DNA from: an uncultured Lachnospiraceae bacterium
GTDB lineage: Bacteria > Bacillota_A > Clostridia > Lachnospirales > Lachnospiraceae
NCBI GenBank assembly: GCA_910588595.1
Contig: CAJUQU010000173.1
Coordinates: 1-8,058 of the forward strand
DNA: 8,058 nucleotides
Direction of reading: 5' to 3'
This document shows positions 6,226 to 8,058 of the stretch, piece after piece. How positions within the stretch are numbered: position 1 is the stretch's first letter; each line of letters opens with the position of its first letter. The notes beneath the pieces are model-generated. The model searched no databases and was not told the origin of the DNA. It was given only the letters and a program-made list of their open reading frames with translations. The position numbers and the translations under genes are program-made.

Positions 6226-7083
6226 ATGACGGGAAAACTATATTTGTGTGCGACGCCGATCGGCAATCTGGGTGATATGACACCCCGTATCGTAGAGACA
6301 CTTCAGATGGTTGATCTGATCGCGGCGGAGGACACGCGCAACAGCATCAAACTGCTGAATCATTTTGATATCCATACACCGATGACAAGCTATCATGAAT
6401 ATAATAAGGTGGAGAAGGCAAATACCCTGATAGGGCAGATGAATGCAGGAAAAAACGTGGCGTTGATCACGGATGCAGGAACGCCTGCGATATCCGATCC
6501 CGGAGAAGTGCTGGTGCAGATGTGCTATGAGGCGGGGATCGGGGTGACGTCCCTTCCAGGGGCAGCCGCGTGCATCACGGCACTGACTTTGTCGGGGCTC
6601 AGTACGCGCCGTTTCTGCTTTGAGGGATTTCTACCCTCTGATAAGAAGGAGAAGAAAGCAGTTCTGGAAGACTTGAAAAAGGAATCGAGGACGATCATCT
6701 TATATGAGGCGCCGCATCACCTGCTGCGGACTTTGAACGAGCTGTATGAGACACTAGGGGAGCGCAGAGTGACGCTGTGCAGGGAGCTGACTAAAAAATT
6801 TGAGCAAGTGATGCCTACCACGATCTGCAGTGCGATAGAACTGTATGATCATGAGGAGCCGCGGGGGGAGTATGTACTCGTGGTGGAGGGAAAGAGCCTG
6901 ACGGAGTTTCAGAAAGAGGAGCAGCAGAGCTGGCAAAAAATCTCGATCGAGGAGCATATGAGGCAGTATGAGTCTCAGGGCATAGACCGCAGGGAAGCTA
7001 TGAAAAAGGTGGCAAAGGACAGGGGGATCCCCAAGCGGGAAGTGTATCAAAGTTTGTTGGCGAGCGAAGATCAATCGTTGTAA
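6226..7083 (+). CDS. rsmI: 16S rRNA C1402 ribose 2'-O-methyltransferase
   Basis: RsmI methylates the ribose of C1402 in the decoding centre of 16S rRNA, using SAM; with RsmH it makes the m4Cm that tunes start-codon fidelity. The 285 residues are of normal family length. Motifs of the tetrapyrrole-methylase fold are clear: CATPIGNLGD (8-17), AAEDTR (33-38), LITDAGTPAISDPG (80-93), SLPGAAA (109-115), FCFEGFLP (130-137) and LYEAPHHLLRTL (159-170). The C-terminal region (about 230-280) is a small helical domain rich in Lys, Arg and Glu. AGGTGG (6212-6217) lies 8 bases before the ATG. It is the last gene of the conserved block; a terminator-like inverted repeat follows at 7202-7259. Confidence 0.96.
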   Translation: MTGKLYLCATPIGNLGDMTPRIVETLQMVDLIAAEDTRNSIKLLNHFDIHTPMTSYHEYNKVEKANTLIGQMNAGKNVALITDAGTPAISDPGEVLVQMCYEAGIGVTSLPGAAACITALTLSGLSTRRFCFEGFLPSDKKEKKAVLEDLKKESRTIILYEAPHHLLRTLNELYETLGERRVTLCRELTKKFEQVMPTTICSAIELYDHEEPRGEYVLVVEGKSLTEFQKEEQQSWQKISIEEHMRQYESQGIDRREAMKKVAKDRGIPKREVYQSLLASEDQSL

Positions 7084-7104
7084 AAGTGTGCAAACAGTAC
7101 CGTT

Positions 7105-7193
7105 TAGGGTGTGTTTGAAAAATGTCTGACACCGCGAAGTGGTTTTGCGTGGCTTGATACCTGTAGCGGGAATGATTTTTCAAACACGCTCTA
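7105..7193. repeat. 89-bp inverted-repeat element (REP/MITE-like)
   Basis: Arms 7105-7123 and 7175-7193 are complementary over 19 positions, 17 Watson-Crick plus two G-T, with a perfect core of 13 (GTGTTTGAAAAAT and its complement). The 51 bases between hold only weak pairings (CCGC 7132-7135 with GCGG 7167-7170). No transposase and no obvious target duplication are seen, and no T run follows. It resembles a short non-coding palindromic element inserted after rsmI; whether it occurs elsewhere in the genome cannot be seen here. Confidence 0.6.
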
Positions 7194-7201
7194 GTAACGA
7201 A

Positions 7202-7259
7202 TAAAAATCCATGTAAAATTTGAAATACGAACTGTTTTCGTTATGCAAATGGATTTTTA
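7202..7259. terminator. Terminator-like inverted repeat closing the rsmI transcript
   Basis: TAAAAATCCAT (7202-7212) and its exact complement (7249-7259) form an 11-bp stem with an A-tract on one side and a T-tract on the other. Inside is a second 5-bp hairpin (7227-7231 with 7237-7241, loop CTGTT). The stem is AT-rich, and the interior is long for a classical terminator, so function is moderate confidence. Symmetry would allow action on both strands. Confidence 0.5.
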
Positions 7260-7296
7260 CTGTTTACAAAATATTATAGAAATTTAAGAAAATACG

Positions 7297-7325
7297 TTGA
7301 CAAATGTATATAGGAATACTATACT
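7297..7325 (+). promoter_or_regulatory. Strong sigma-A-type promoter for acpP
   Basis: TTGACA (7297-7302) matches the -35 consensus exactly, and TATACT (7320-7325, five of six) follows after the ideal 17 bases. The predicted start is near 7332, giving a leader of about 138 nt before acpP. The upstream bases are AT-rich, as for an UP element. Confidence 0.85.
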
Positions 7326-7408
7326 TCTCATAGTCGATACAATGATTGGGATCGTTTCTTAAAATTATGGAACACATCATAAGATAAAGTAGGAATGCAT
7401 ACAATAAA

Positions 7409-7423
7409 ATGTAGAAACTACAT
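7409..7423. promoter_or_regulatory. Perfect 6-3-6 palindrome in the acpP leader
   Basis: ATGTAG-AAA-CTACAT lies about 77 bases past the predicted start and 46 bases before the acpP ATG. It could be an RNA hairpin or a repressor operator acting as a roadblock. It does not match the FapR or FabT operator patterns I know, so no regulator is named. The rest of the leader shows no other strong structure. Confidence 0.35.
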
Positions 7424-7469
7424 GGGCGTTTCGTCAAAATACGACATAGTTGTTAAAGGAGATTTTTGA

Positions 7470-7703
7470 ATGGAAAGAGTATTTGAGATCATTGAAGAAC
7501 AGTTACATTTAACAGGAATGGAGCTTACGGAGGACTTGGACTTAAAGGATGACCTTGGTGCGGACTCCATCGACTTGGCAGAGCTGGTCATGGCATTTGA
7601 GGATGAATATGGGATCAATGCTGATTATGAGGAGATGGACAAGAAGGTCAAGACCGTCGGTGACATAATTGAATTTTTAAAAGAGCAAGGAGCAGATATC
7701 TAA
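7470..7703 (+). CDS. acpP: Acyl carrier protein
   Basis: ACP carries growing acyl chains on a 4'-phosphopantetheine arm during fatty-acid synthesis in the cytosol. The 77-residue acidic, helical protein has the attachment site GADSIDLAELVMAFEDEYGI (30-49), with S33 as the modified residue; Ile replaces the Leu of the commonest DSL form, a variant seen within the family. ATG 7470 has the excellent ribosome site AAAGGAG (7455-7461) at 8 bases. It has its own near-consensus promoter and its own terminator, so it seems to be transcribed alone, unlike the fab-linked acpP of many bacteria; no fab gene is in the window. It could serve a dedicated pathway if the genome encodes further ACPs, but nothing here suggests that. 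Confidence 0.95.
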   Translation: MERVFEIIEEQLHLTGMELTEDLDLKDDLGADSIDLAELVMAFEDEYGINADYEEMDKKVKTVGDIIEFLKEQGADI

Positions 7704-7720
7704 TGTCTGCTTCTTTTTTT
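7689..7720 (+). terminator. Rho-independent terminator overlapping the acpP stop
   Basis: GGAGCAGA (7689-7696) pairs with TCTGCTTC (7706-7713), 8 bp with one G-T, followed by seven T (7714-7720). The stop codon TAA (7701-7703) lies in the 9-nt loop, so the last codons of acpP form the 5' arm. Confidence 0.88.
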
Positions 7721-7722
7721 AT

Positions 7723-7927
7723 GCACACGAGCACCCAGGGGAGGAATGTCATCAAACCGATAAATCGGTTCGCTGACGGGTGCCCGGCGCGCAAGTAGGG
7801 AAGATGGCTGTTCCCTACTCGATTGCACACGGGCACCCATAGGAGGAATGTCATCAAACCGATAAATCGGTTCGCTGACGGGTGCCCGGCGCGCGAGTAG
7901 AGGAGAAGGTCATTCCCCTACTCGATC
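7723..7927. repeat. Two tandem 102/103-bp hairpin-rich repeats
   Basis: Copy 1 is 7723-7824 and copy 2 is 7825-7927, directly abutting. The region from AGGAATG through GGCGCGC is identical in both; the flanks differ. Each copy has an outer stem (7731-7736 with 7778-7783 in copy 1; 7831-7838 with 7880-7887 in copy 2) enclosing a 7-bp palindromic hairpin (7755-7770; 7857-7872), then a second hairpin (7794-7802/7811-7819; 7894-7900/7918-7924). No spacers, no coding frame and no transposase are present. It looks like an intergenic palindromic repeat family; a tandem structured RNA is the alternative. Confidence 0.85.
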
Positions 7928-7969
7928 GCACAGCTCTGTGCCAAGGAAGAATGCCGCAATGCGGTGCAC
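7928..7969. repeat. Shortened, diverged third unit of the post-acpP repeat
   Basis: The same plan as the upstream copies appears in miniature: GTGC (7938-7941) pairs with GCAC (7966-7969), enclosing AAGGAAGAATG (7943-7953) and hairpin CCGC-AAT-GCGG (7954-7964). The 5' part GCACAG-CT-CTGTGC (7928-7941) is an alternative competing hairpin. Homology to the larger copies is inferred from layout and the purine-rich segment, not from overall identity. Confidence 0.45.
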
Positions 7970-8058
7970 GATTATATGGAAGATATATAATGATAACCCA
8001 AATAACTTAAAATTATAGCTAAAAAAGAGAAACTAATCTATAATAGCAATTGGTCATA
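7970..8058. other. AT-rich end of window, no gene seen
   Basis: These 89 bases contain no plausible reading frame. Two TATAAT hexamers (7986-7991 and 8039-8044) could be -10 boxes, but neither has a good -35 at the right distance. They may belong to a promoter for a gene beyond the window. Confidence 0.3.

Noticed and set aside
7741..7763. Tiny frames ATG-TCA-TCA-AAC-CGA-TAA in each post-acpP copy, preceded by GGAGG or AGGAGG
   Set aside because: The purine box ends only one base before ATG, too close for initiation, and five codons are unlikely to be a product; the segment is better explained as an RNA loop.
7723..7927. CRISPR array or tandem coding repeat
   Set aside because: Copies are contiguous with no spacers. 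The minus-strand frame at 7648-7857 that crosses them merely repeats the repeat and has no start signal.

Overview
This window looks like chromosome of a Gram-positive anaerobe of the class Clostridia, most likely Lachnospiraceae. That rests on protein flavour, strong AGGAG-type ribosome sites, AT-rich spacers and gene order, not on a database match. Every gene I can support lies on the + strand. The core, yaaR-holB-ricT-trmN6-rsmI, matches the Bacillus subtilis order yaaR-holB-yaaT-(yabA)-yabB-(yazA)-yabC, with yabA and yazA missing and tmk/yaaQ not upstream.

Layout. 1-53: 3' part of a tRNA-Phe, followed by a terminator. 54-557: no protein gene, but a dense array of RNA hairpins, including a 64-bp direct tandem repeat, preceded by an extended -10 promoter and closed by a terminator-like hairpin. 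I call it a candidate structured RNA of about 330 nt. 558-1076: small HD-domain protein with intact metal-binding residues. 1185-2603: pyruvate kinase. 2769-7083: yaaR, holB, ricT, trmN6 and rsmI, closely spaced. 7084-7469: an inverted-repeat element, a terminator-like inverted repeat, then a near-consensus promoter and about 138 nt of leader for acpP. 7470-7703: acyl carrier protein, whose terminator contains its own stop codon. 7721-8058: two tandem 102/103-bp hairpin-rich repeats, a shortened third unit, then AT-rich sequence without a gene.

How the genes fit together. The block is housekeeping: glycolysis (pyk), clamp loading (holB), RNase Y targeting (ricT), tRNA and rRNA modification (trmN6, rsmI) and fatty-acid synthesis (acpP). 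The genes are ordinary, apart from an unusual acidic insertion in the zinc module of HolB. The best candidates for something undescribed are non-coding: the three-module RNA locus at about 167-500, which repeats an exposed GGAGTTAG linker between hairpins, and the repeats after acpP, whose three units keep an AGGARGAATG-type segment while their stems diverge. Neither could be matched to a named RNA or repeat family from memory.
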